Shown here: positions 48,462 through 58,231 of the stretch, piece after piece
How the letters are laid out: every line of letters starts with the position of its first letter
Position numbering within the stretch: the first letter of the stretch is position 1
DNA from: Ctenosaura bakeri
Lineage: Eukaryota; Chordata; Lepidosauria; Squamata; Iguanidae
Length of the DNA: 64,000 nt
Direction: 5' to 3'
Assembly (NCBI GenBank): GCA_948474755.1
Contig: CAOLHI010004263.1
Span: forward strand, 1 to 64,000
Notes under the pieces: generated by a model
What the model was told of the DNA's origin: nothing
Seen by the model: the letters and a program-made list of their open reading frames with translations, nothing else
Database searches by the model: none
Made by a program: the position numbers and the translations under genes

Positions 48462-51400
48462 ATTTCTTAGTGTTTTGTGTCAAAAATCCATTTTCCTTCT
48501 GCTCCCTCTCTCTCTCTCCTCCATTTTCCTGCTTTGCCCTTAGCTTACTTTCACTGCTGTAAACTGAGTTCAAAGTCCACAAATAATTGATCTTCATTGT
48601 GCTCTTGCAAAGACTGCCCCAGAATTTCTGATCTGGTGAGAAAGAAGCAATCTCAACCTTCACACTGACGTTGGCTTTTTACGCATACTGTCGCAAAATG
48701 TAGCAATGTAGTTTACAGTTGTTATATTAAGACTGTTACCCATGCTACACCATGCATCAAGACAAAATTTCATTTATTTGTAATTAGAAATAAATATTTC
48801 ATAATATATAATTACATATTGTTTTTGTGATTAATCACTATGCTTTAACTATGTTCAATTTGTAACAATGAAAATACATCCTGCATATCAGACATTTACA
48901 TTATGATTCATAACAGTAGCAAAATTACAGTTATGAAGTAGCAACAAAAATAATTTCATGGTTGGGGGTCACCACAACATGAGGAGCTGTATTAAAGGGT
49001 TGCGGCATTAGGAAGGTTGAGAACCACTGCTCTAAACACTGGCCAGACTCCTAGGGCTATGCATCTCCCAAGCTACCTTCTCCCTCCACTGGAATGAGAT
49101 GCAGTGACTTTTTCCTTTGATATACAAAACATTGCTACACTTAGTTTTTAACCTATGCTATATTACCATTAGAAAGTACCCTAAAGCTAATACATAGTCG
49201 ATCATTTGGCAACTGCTGTCATATCAAAGCAAACGGAGCTAAACTTTCATGACAGGGCTGAGTCCCTGAGATCATGTTCCCATGGGACTGCACCATTTGA
49301 ACAGGGCATACCCAAGGAAACTGATTGAGAACATTTCACATGGCCAATGTCCCAAATTAAATCTAGTATTCCATTATTTGTCTCATGGCCTACTCATCTG
49401 TGACACTTCTACATGGACAATGGTGATGGGCTACACATGCCAGTTGAGAGAAAAGGAAGCTATGCTTTTGCTGTACATCATAGTTGCCAGCCATAGAGAG
49501 CCTGAAGTCCACATTTCTGCCTCTGGGATATTCTGGGGAACCACACAGATGGTCAAAAATACTTGTATCAAAAACAAACAAACTTAAACTAGAAGTGGTA
49601 GGAAGTCCATTTATGATTTTGAAACATTTGTTGTTGCTGATATTTAATGTTAAAAGGGGCAGGGAACTGCAACATGTTCAAAAGGTGAATTATAAATCCT
49701 GGAAGCATCCAAGGGAGTAAATCCACTTTTTTTTTTTTTTTGGTAGGGGGACAAAAAGGTTGGTCTTAGAGACTCAAGAGACATCAAGGACTGCAGCTAC
49801 AACCTGTGGATGGCACACAGTGCTCTACATCATGGATATGGGATAAATCCTAGGACAGGGATCACATCTCAATGCATATTTACCTAGTGGATGAACTAAA
49901 GGTAAGAAAGTAAGCAGTAAAATGAAATGGAAGGACACATTTGTTTCAGCTCTAATTACAAAAAACAACAAGACAAAACTGTAGCAGTCTCTCTGGCAAT
50001 AGCTGATTTATCTATCCATAGCAATATCCCTTCTTCAAGGCAAGTAGCCACTCCAAATGCTATTATCCATTTTAATTATTATTGAAAAAGCATCTGTAAC
50101 TGGGCATTTATAGCTTAATGAAGTACCTTACTGGGTTCATTTAAAAATACTAAAGCAATTATTGATTTTTGTTTCCATAGAAGACAGGAGAAATGCTTCA
50201 TTTCTGAATAATGACTCTTATAAAACTAAAATGAGAAAGAAGCCACATTGCAGAATGTTAGTGCAGTGAGGTGTGGGAGGGAAAAAAGTTACTGCTAGAA
50301 TATAATTAAAAAAAAAAAGTTACAGCTGTACTCTAATTCTATAAATGTGTCATAGCTTTGGAAATGTCCCCAGGTCCAGAGACAGATGGAAAAGCCTTCA
50401 TTTCAGAATCCAATAATATTTCTTTATTCCACAACCTCTTGATCTTTTTTCTCATTGCAAAACCTTCTCTCATCTGTAACCCAAGTGTGCAGAGCTGCAT
50501 GGAATTGCCTTCTCAAAGAAGCATTTACATCACATCAGCATGGCTGACATGGCATTCAAATCAGCCTTGAGAAAAATGGACGGAGCAGGCCTGTTAAAAC
50601 ATATGGCCCACAGAGAAGAAAGAGATCCCCTTCTGTCTTGTATGGAGAAGCATTAGGGGCTTTGTTATCATGTGAGTTTAGCTATCTTGCTTGGAATCGC
50701 AAAATAATGGGGGAAAGATTCCAAGCACCACAACATACAGGACAACTGGAATCTGTTCATCCCGCAGGCTGCACACTGTATAAGTTTCCTCACACTCTTT
50801 GGAATATTCTCTGTATTTTCTGGAAATGCTTCTGCAAGGGGAAAATGTCCAGTACTGCCACAACAAGTGAGACTTCCTACTACACAAGGTAGCTTCACTG
50901 AGTGGCAGTGGTAGCTAGTGGTTGCCCATGCCAGAGGGATGGTGAATGTAGCCAAAGTTTAAAGGAGCCAAACCCTTGGTCAGCTCCTCAAATGTTCAGA
51001 GTAAAACTCAGGTCAGATTCATCATGCCACTAACATGGAAACCACCAACAATCACTGCTCTGAGAAAGTGTCCTGCAGCTGATGTACTAAGTACATTAAA
51101 ACTGCCACTGAATCTTGCTTAGCTATTGATTGTACCTGAGTTTAGCGTTTCCAGATCTCAGGGCCTGGGGTCTTCAAATTTCTGGGTTATCTCCAGGAGG
51201 GAGACAAGGGTACAGATTCTTCCGTTTGGGTGGGCTCAGCTCCAAACAAGAGGAAAGGACAGTCTGCAAATCTTTGACTCAGCTAGTAGAACACCAACCT
51301 GATACATTTATTTGTTGCTGCAGCTTACAAAGAGTTCCTCTACCTATTTACTAAGTTAACTTCATCCTTCCCTCCCAGTCCTTGTGGCACTATGGTTTAT

Positions 51401-51787
51401 CTTTTGTTCTGTTCTGCTTCCATCCTCTGTGTAAAAGCGAGTAAGCTAGAGTGAACGTTCCTCAGTAAGTGAGAAGGCTTAATCCCTTCACTTCACCTTG
51501 AACTGGGAGCAGTCCTTTTTGGTTAAGATCTCTGCCTCAGTTTTCAAACAGGAAAACATGCAAACCATACCTTATGAGGAGTGGCTTAGGGAGACCCCAG
51601 TTCAGTGACATTTCATGGGAAGGTTGCACATCTCTACCTTGATATGAGCCAAATGCTTGCTAATGTACTTTAGGAAAACCACCTGCACATTTCTCCTCTA
51701 AAAATGCTAAAGTTCAATATTCTCTCTTTTTCACTTGGCAGAATTAACCAATGTGCTAACTGCACGGAACTCACATACAGCATAGGA

Positions 51788-52046
51788 CAGAGCTTTCCAA
51801 ACTTTTCATGTTGGTGACACACTTTTTAGACATGCGTCATTTCATGACACAGTAATTCAGTAAGTAATTTGAAGTGGAGGTAGCCCCTCCACTCAGCCCT
51901 GGTCCGCTGCTGCCCTTGTCAGGGTCTTCCTCAGCCAGGGGCGGTGGCGGCAGAGGCAACCCCTCCACCCATTACACTTGTGCGACACACCTACACACTG
52001 CAGCCGACACACTACTGTGTTGCAACACACAGTATGGAAAGCTCTG
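51788..52046. mobile_element. hAT-type MITE, 259 bp
   Basis: Ends CAGAGCTTTCCAAACTTTTC (left) and the complement of TGGAAAGCTCTG (right). Flanks GCATAGGA and GTATAAGG match at 5 of 8 positions with transitions only, a decayed 8-bp duplication. Inner repeats GTGACACAC and GTGCGACACAC are typical of this group. Confidence 0.7.
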
Positions 52047-52287
52047 GTATAAGGAGCTATGATGCAATGACACAGGAATTCCATGATGTGGAAGATATTC
52101 CTTCTGGCTCTGTGGAGCTATTTTAAGAAAAATGGTGCTGCCTTTCATGTCACATGACAGAAAAGCAGAAGCCGTACTTCCAAAAGTAGAGATGTTTAAA
52201 TGTAGCAGTTTACTATCTAATCTAGCAAACAGATTATGACTAGGTTGCCTGTACTGAAAACAGTTTCATCATGGTAAATTACAGTTG

Positions 52288-52520
52288 AAGGCCTAAATAT
52301 CCTAAAGGCACCAGGTCCTTCTGATCTTGGAAACTATACAAGGTCAGCCCTGGTTAGTACTTGGATGGGAGACAGCCAATGAATACCAGGTGCTACAACC
52401 TATGTTTCAGAGTGAAGAACTGGCAAAATCGCCTCTGAGTACTCCTTGCCTAAATAAAAACCCTATGAAATTAATGGGCTCACCATAAGTCAATGAACAA
52501 CTTGAAGGCACAGAAACATA
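52288..52520 (+). mobile_element. 5S rRNA-derived SINE
   Basis: Bases ~52288-52400 follow 5S rRNA: CTTCTGATCTTGGAAACTAT, then GTCAGCCCTGGTTAGTACTT, GGATGGGAGACAGCCAATGA, ATACCAGGTGCT. These cover the internal polymerase III promoter region. A SINE tail follows: GGCAAAATCGCCTCTGAGTA, CCTATGAAATTAATGGGCTC, ACTTGAAGGCACAGAAAC. The tail wording and substitutions show a retroposed copy, not a 5S gene. Confidence 0.88.
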
Positions 52521-54249
52521 AATTACTGCTCTGAACTTGTTTCTTCAGAACTCCAAAATGTCCACCTCAGTCAAGTGCCTTTCCTTTATTCTCATCTTTG
52601 TCTTTAGAGAAAAGTCATCCAGAAATGTAGGTTAGCTAGTTTGAGTGTGTTTATCAATGCAGTTCATTACTTTTTTACCTATCATTTTACAGTATTTGAG
52701 ACTTCTCCTCAATCTAATTTAGTCAGGCCAAGACACATCTTTAAGATTGTTGAAAAAAGTGTGAGAGTAATTAGCAACTTCGAATCACAGCTAAGGAAGA
52801 TTATGGCCTAAAAAACAAGAAACCTTTTTCTGTATAACTGTATTCCAGAACTGAACAGCTCAGGGAACTGTATGCTCCTCAAACTATTTCTATCAGCAAA
52901 GTAGGAAATTGTGCAATTCATATGTTTTAATCACCCACTTACTCACCTATTCATATTCAACCCAAAATGTAAAATAAAACCCCTAACCCATAATTGCTCT
53001 TGTACTGTAGCAATCACCCCATTTGCTGAATTATTAACCATACAAGAACATTTGCAAATGCTTGTGACTGCAAAATATATGTACTTTATTCAAAGTTTCT
53101 CTCTCTGAAATCAAGTGCTTCAATGTTAGAAAAATAAAAATAAAAATAATAAAAGACATCCAATGTGGATAATAATCTGTAATCACAGTATTCATCCATA
53201 GCTGCGTCTTTTTTTCACGCTTCTATTGGGTTCCCATGCAATAGATTATAAGCATAGAAAAAGAAGCAGAGCATCTTTGGGAAACAAAAACAGAAAGAAA
53301 AAAAAAGCAGGTGCACTGTAATGATAGCAACTTGGTGCAGGTAAGTGCCTGCGTTAGTCACAACCACCACCACAAAACAAAATAGCAATAAAAAGTTCAG
53401 CATGGAACACCAAAAGCAGACTAAAAGCAGATATAAATCCAAGACTGCAGCAAGCATAGGAACATTTATTGTTAGAAAGTAGAGATAAAGTTTCCCTCTG
53501 CTTTGTAGGTTGCTCTTCAGTTTTTCGAAGAATGCCATAATGATCCCATGAGATGAGTGTATAAAGTGTTGTGGAGGGACTCCTTGACCGAGAGAATTGC
53601 CAGCATAAGTGGCCTGAAACTTCATTTCTCTTTTTTAACATCAGTAGACAAGGAGATTTTACAAGGGGGGCTGGAGAAACAGCCTGAAGGAGGGAAAAAC
53701 CTAGTAAATGAGTGAAGGACAAACTTGTCTTGTTCTGTCTTCAGAGTCATGATTATGACAGAGCCAAATATAACCCGGAAAATCCTCCCAATAATAAGAG
53801 ACTTGGGGATGGAGCACAAAAACTGTTTTTGGTTGGCTTTTCCCACGCTGGTTTGTAAACAAGATGGCATCATGCCACTATGCAGTCAATTACATTAGCT
53901 ATGTATTAGCATCAAAAGGAATACTCACCTGGACTCAAGTGGCAAATGTCACTGTGAGGAAGAGCAGTAAGCCATTAGCGGTCTCCATGGAGTGAGACCA
54001 GAGGGTGACATCTGATTGGAGCTAAGCACCAGATCAAGGCATGTGAAAGGGGCAAGTGAGACAGCAAGCAATCTGCTCCCTACGTGTGCCATTTGACTTT
54101 CAGCATCAACCCACCCTCCTGTCCCCAATGCAGTGTGAGTTAATATTGTCACTTCGGGGCCAGGTAGGAATTTCCCCCCCACTTTTACTCAGTTTTCCCC
54201 TCCCATCTCATACTGTATTTGATGAACTTGGGAAAACTGGCTCTGGGCG

Positions 54250-54965
54250 GTACTGTTAAATAAGTTCTCTTCTGGCAGTTCATGGGGAGAATAAGATTTT
54301 GGTGATCACCTCTTGCCCCCCCCCCGCTTTAGTGTAGGGCAGCGTCTGGAACTCTCTCTTTAGGGCTCTGGGTCCCAAGGGTTGGTGAAGGATGCTACAC
54401 TTAGCAATAGCAATAGCATGTGTATTTTTATACTGCTTATCAGCTAAGTGCTTTCTAAGTGGTTTACAATGTGTTAGCTAACTGCCTCCAATAAGCTGGG
54501 TACTCATTTTACCAACCTGTGGAAGGATGGAAGGATGAGTCACTCTGGAGCCTGGCAGCATCGAACTCACAAGCCTGTGGCTGCAGTACCAGCATTTAAA
54601 CATTGTGCCAATAGGGCTCCTTTGAGGTTAACCTGAGAATAAGGCTCTCACTTTTAGAGCCCTATGGCTTGGGTGGGTGTCCCTGAGTTATCTTCCAAGA
54701 TGTTGTACTGGGGAGCGACCACAGCAATTTGGGTTGCCCCGGAGCTGATATTATCACTCATGGGTAAGCTGAGCAGGTTGTCATGGAATGACCCTGCCAT
54801 CAGCTGGACTCGATATATATCAGGTTCGTCCTCCCTCCTCTTGTATCTTTCAGGCCAACACAATTCTAAATACACCAGGTCAAAATAAAGTGGCCCTTAG
54901 TTAACCCAACTTTGTGTCTGGTGTCTTTATTCCACAGTTGAACATCAAAGGCTCTCATGGTTTTG
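54250..54965 (+). mobile_element. Possible LTR remnant interrupted by a SINE
   Basis: The block 54640-54965 ends AAATAAAGTGGCCCTTAG then TTTGTGTCTGGTGTCTTTATT, which resembles the polyadenylation/U5 end of vertebrate LTRs. The part before the SINE (54250-54400, CAGCGTCTGGAACTCTCTCT) may be the same element. No partner LTR or coding was seen. Confidence 0.35.
54402..54620 (-). mobile_element. Sauria-type tRNA SINE
   Basis: Minus-strand head GGAGCCCTATTGGCACAATG (A box) and GAGTTCGATGCTGCC (B box). The body has CTCATCCTTCCATCCTTCCA and GTAAACCACTTAGAAAGC, with tail ATGCTATTGCTATTGCTAA. This is the structure of Sauria SINEs, which share their 3' end with a LINE partner. Confidence 0.85.
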
Positions 54966-54988
54966 CAACTGCCTAGGTGACACAAATG

Positions 54989-55160
54989 AACAGGTTGCTT
55001 ACCTGTAACTGTGGTTCTTCGAGTGGTCATCTGTGCCCTCACACAATGAGAATCTTCGCGCATGCATGGTAGCTTTTCAGAAAGTTCCAGAGCTGAGCAG
55101 CTTGGCAGGAAACCCTCCCCGATCCAGTACTGAGCATGCTCAGTTCCGCCAAGCTAACAG
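54989..55160. repeat. DIRS inverted terminal repeat, 3' (left) copy
   Basis: Pairs in inverted orientation with 61030-61178: CTCACACAATG-GAATCTTC, GAAAGTTCCAGAGCTGAGCA, GCTTGGC-GGAAACC, AGTACTGAGCATGCTCAGT. The first ~20 bases (CAGGTTGCTTACCTGTAACT) are unique to this end and reappear in the internal complementary region. Confidence 0.88.
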
Positions 55161-55218
55161 TTTCTCCTCAGTTTCGAAGTCTGTCAAAGCAAGGACCTGA
55201 AAGAGGGGAGGCTGGGCA

Positions 55219-55310
55219 GGTGTGTGTGAGGGCACAGATGACCAGTCGAAGAACCACAGTTACAGGTAGGCAACCTGTTTTTCTTCGTGGTCTCTGTGTC
55301 TCACACAAAG
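55219..55310. other. DIRS internal complementary region (ICR)
   Basis: GTGAGGGCACAGATGACCAG through ACAGTTACAGGTAGGCAACC is the complement of the extreme left end. It runs directly into TTTTTCTTCGTGGTCTCTGT GTCTCACACAA, which is the complement of the extreme right end. The two ends are thus joined at AAC in one internal copy, exactly as in DIRS elements, where the ICR templates circle closure during replication. Confidence 0.88.
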
Positions 55311-55980
55311 GAACACTGAGTAGCTTACTGTTGGACAGTGGGTCAGGTCGTAGAAGATAGAAGACAGCACCACATGACCGAAGTGAGCATCCCGCCGGGC
55401 CCTGTAGTCAAGGCGGTAGTGGCGGATGAAGGTTGAAGGCCGGGACCACGTAGCCACACAACAAAGCTCCTGTAGGTCAACTCCCCTGTGAAGGGCCGCT
55501 GAAGAGGCCACTGCCCTAGTGGAATGGGCACGAAGTATTGCTGGGGGAGGTTGCCTGGCAAGTTCATAGGCAAGGTGAATTGTTTGGGCAATCTATTTGG
55601 AAAAACGTTGAGTGGAGACCTTGTGATCTTTCCAGAGTCCATTGTGGCAAACAAAAAGGTAGGGAGTCTGATGGAAGGTCGAGGTCTGTTGCAGGTAAAA
55701 GGCAAGGGCATATGTCGACCGAATGTAGGGAGCACTGAAGAGGTGCTGCAGGGTCCGGATAGAAGGTAGGTAGAATCAAATCCTGATTTAGATGGAAGTT
55801 GGAGACTACTTTGAGAAGAAAAGAAAGGTCCAGACGCAGGACTACCTTGTCCCGATGGAGCACCAGGAACGGTTCATCAGAACGTAGCGTAGTCATTTCT
55901 CCTGCCCGTCTGGCTGAAATGACAGCAACCAAGAACACTGGTAAGGAGACGGTCATCGCACATGGCCATCAGTTTAAAGG
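55260..55980 (-). pseudogene. DIRS tyrosine recombinase, frameshifted
   Basis: Catalytic residues of the integrase-type family can be seen on the minus strand across several frames. Arg I is in VAVISARRAGEM (near 55920). The H-x-x-R box is AHSTRAVASSAA (near 55520). The tyrosine is in WSRPSTFIRHYRLD (near 55430). Between them SDEPFLVLHRDKVVLR and VVSNFHLNQDLILPTF are typical DIRS wording. At least two frame changes (parts at 55564-55956 and 55260-55511) inactivate it. The reading end overlaps the ICR, as is usual in this family. Confidence 0.85.
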
Positions 55981-56356
55981 GATGCTGCATGAGCTGAGAA
56001 AGGACAAGCGATAGCAACCACGGAGGAAGCGGTGGGGTTATAGGAGAGTAGAGGTGTTGCAGACCCTTAAGGAATTGCTTGACTGTAGCATTCCAGAAAA
56101 AGGCTGAGGAAGGAGAACCACGTGGCTGATAAGCCACGATTGCAGAGAGATAAACTTTCAGGGAGGAAAAGCGAGGCCCTGGTCCTGCAGTGTCAAGAGA
56201 AAGTGAAGCACTGTTGACAGGGAGGCCGGAGAAGCGGCCTCATCACAGGAGACAGCAAAGGCCACAAACTTCCTTCAATTGTATTCATAGGATCTACAAG
56301 TAGATTCCTTCTTCATGGCCGTGGGGACAGCTTGGATAGCAGGAGAGTCTAGAACA

Positions 56357-58218
56357 TTACCCTCCAAGTGTGCAGGCGGAGGAGAGGAGGTCCAGGTGCA
56401 GCACGCGACCGTCCAAGTGAGAAAGGAGGTCCGGCGTGTTCTGAAGTCTCATGCTGTGGCCCCGTGTGATGACGAGAAGGGGACAGAACCAATGTTGTCT
56501 CAGCCAATAAGGGGCTATGAGGATGGCGTCTGCACTGTCCGCTGCAATCTTGGCAACCACTAGGCCCAAGAGAGGAAATTGGGGGGGGGAGATGTAAAGG
56601 AACTCTCTGCTCCAAGGGAACTGGAATGCGTCCCTGAGAAAGCCGGGGCCCAGGCCAGCACTCAAGTAATAAAGGGGACATTTCCTGTTCTGTTCGGTTC
56701 TAAAGAGATCGATGATTGGAATGCCCCACTGGGACACTATACACCGGAAGGTGGCATTGGAGAGGGACCATTCATGGTGGCACACTGTGTCCCTGCTCAG
56801 CATGTCCACTGTCACATTGTCCCGTCCCACTAGGTGGACAGCAATGGGATGTATTCATAGTGGAATGCACCAGTCCCAGATACTTAGATCCAGACGGAGC
56901 AAGGTGAAAGAGTGAGTGCCTCCCTGTTGGTTCACATAACAGACAGCTGTCATGTCGTCTGACACAATCTGGACAGTCTGTCCGACGAGGTTCCGAAAGG
57001 CCCGAAGAGCTTTAAGGATTGCCAAGAGCTCCAACGCGTTGATATGGAGACGCATCTCCAGGCCAGTTGAGTGGCCCTGGACTGTGAAACCGTGACAGTG
57101 AGCTCCCCAACCAAGGATGGATGCATTGGTCATGATGGTAAGTGTCAGACGGGGCTCGACAAATGGCATTCCCGACAAGAGATGGCGTGGGGACAGCCAC
57201 CAACAAAGGGAGTCCCGTAACTGGACAAGGGACTCACAGAATCCGGCGTTGATCATTGAGCAGAGGATCAAAGCACCAGAGAAACCAGTGTTTCAGGGGG
57301 CGAGCCTGAAGGTGGGATGAGTAGGTGACCGCTGTCGTGGCCACCATGTAACCAAGAAGCTGTTGGATCCTGCGGGCAGAAATGGACGGACTGCACAAGA
57401 TGGCGGCCACAGCCTGTCGCAGGGTCTGAGCGCACCTCACGGGTAGGAAGGCCCTGGCGCAAGTGGAGTTCAGAGTGGCCCCGATGAAGTCCAGGGTGTG
57501 TGAAGTTTCCAAGAGGAATTTCTTGGGATTCACCTTGAGTCTGAGAATGGAAGAAGAAAGAGGGCAACGTGGATGTCCTTGTACAGTTTCTGTTTGCAGG
57601 ACGCCACCAGTAACCAATTGTCCAGATAGGGGTACACCATAACATTCTTCACATGGAGGTAAGATACCACAGGGGCTAAGCACTTGGTAAAGACCCTGGG
57701 GGCGGTGGACAGATGGCGTCGACTGCAAATCAGAGGTACCTCCTGTGGTGGGGGCAAATAGAAATGTGAAAGTAGGCATCTTGTAGGTCGATGGATTCGA
57801 ACCAATCCCAATGCCTCAGGAATGGCAGAATGGAGGACAAGGTGACCATCTTGAATTTCCGGAGGGAAATGAAGGAGTTCACCCCCCTGAGGTCTAAGAT
57901 GGGTCGGAAAGTGCCATCCGATTTGGGTACCGTGAAGTACTGGGAGAAGAAGCCAGTGGATTTGGCCATGGGCGGCAGCTGCTTTATGGCCCCTTTGAGG
58001 AGGAGGGTCTTGACCTCTTCAAGAAGGGCCGGACTGGCAGGGGTAGAGTAGAAGACGCCAAGAGGAGGAGTATTTCGAAACTTGATGGCATAGCCAAGAC
58101 AGACAATGGTCAGAACCCAGGAGTCCGGAGTGATGTTGTACCACAAGTTGAGGTGGCAAGCCAGTCCTGTGGTTCTAGATAGGTGGTTGGGCAGATGAAA
58201 GAGAGGCAAAGGTGGCAA
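56357..58218 (-). pseudogene. DIRS reverse transcriptase-RNase H, broken
   Basis: The reverse transcriptase begins in 57730-58218: GFFSQYFTVPKSDGTFRPIL, DLRGVNSFISL, FKMVTLSSILPFL, WFESIDLQDAYFHISI. After a frame change the catalytic box reads YPYLDNWLLVAS, where the family has YLDDW (second Asp to Asn). Another frame change leads to LKVNPKKFLLETSHTLDFIG. RNase H (56855-57271) has LTIMTNASILGWGAHC (first catalytic Asp to Asn, normally TDAS), MRLHINALELLAILKAL and VSDDMTAVCYVNQQGG. The connecting end (56357-56830) has NVTVDMLSRD, HHEWSL, WGIPIIDLFRTEQNRKCP and APYWLRQHWF. Frame changes plus two lost acidic residues show it is dead. Confidence 0.88.
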
Positions 58219-58231
58219 CCTGCAAGGGGAG

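Larger units (their letters stand above)
47026..49029. mobile_element. SPIN-like hAT transposon, 2.0 kb, perfect 8-bp target duplication
   Basis: Flanked on both sides by CTCTAAAC (47018-47025 and 49030-49037). Ends are CAGCGGTTCTTAACCTGTGG (left) and, complemented, CAGTGGTTCTCAACCTTCC (right). The left 90 bases (GGGTCGCGACCCCC, ACAGGGGTCGCCTAAG) and right ~250 bases (TTTGTAACAATGAAAATACA, CATAACAGTAGCAAAATTAC, GGGGGTCACCACAACATGAG) agree with my memory of the SPIN (SPACE INVADERS) hAT family, known for horizontal spread among tetrapods. The middle ~1.65 kb is not transposase. It holds GC-rich inverted units, an L2-tail-like piece (about 47640-47700) and a foldback element, so this is a composite non-autonomous copy. 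Confidence 0.85.

Noticed and set aside
52288..52400. 5S rRNA gene
   Set aside because: Many substitutions relative to functional 5S and a SINE tail follow; it is a retroposed SINE head.
53215..53722. Minus-strand open frames with hydrophobic runs
   Set aside because: The hydrophobic stretches come from translated A/T-rich sequence; no conserved motif or splice sites that would make an exon.
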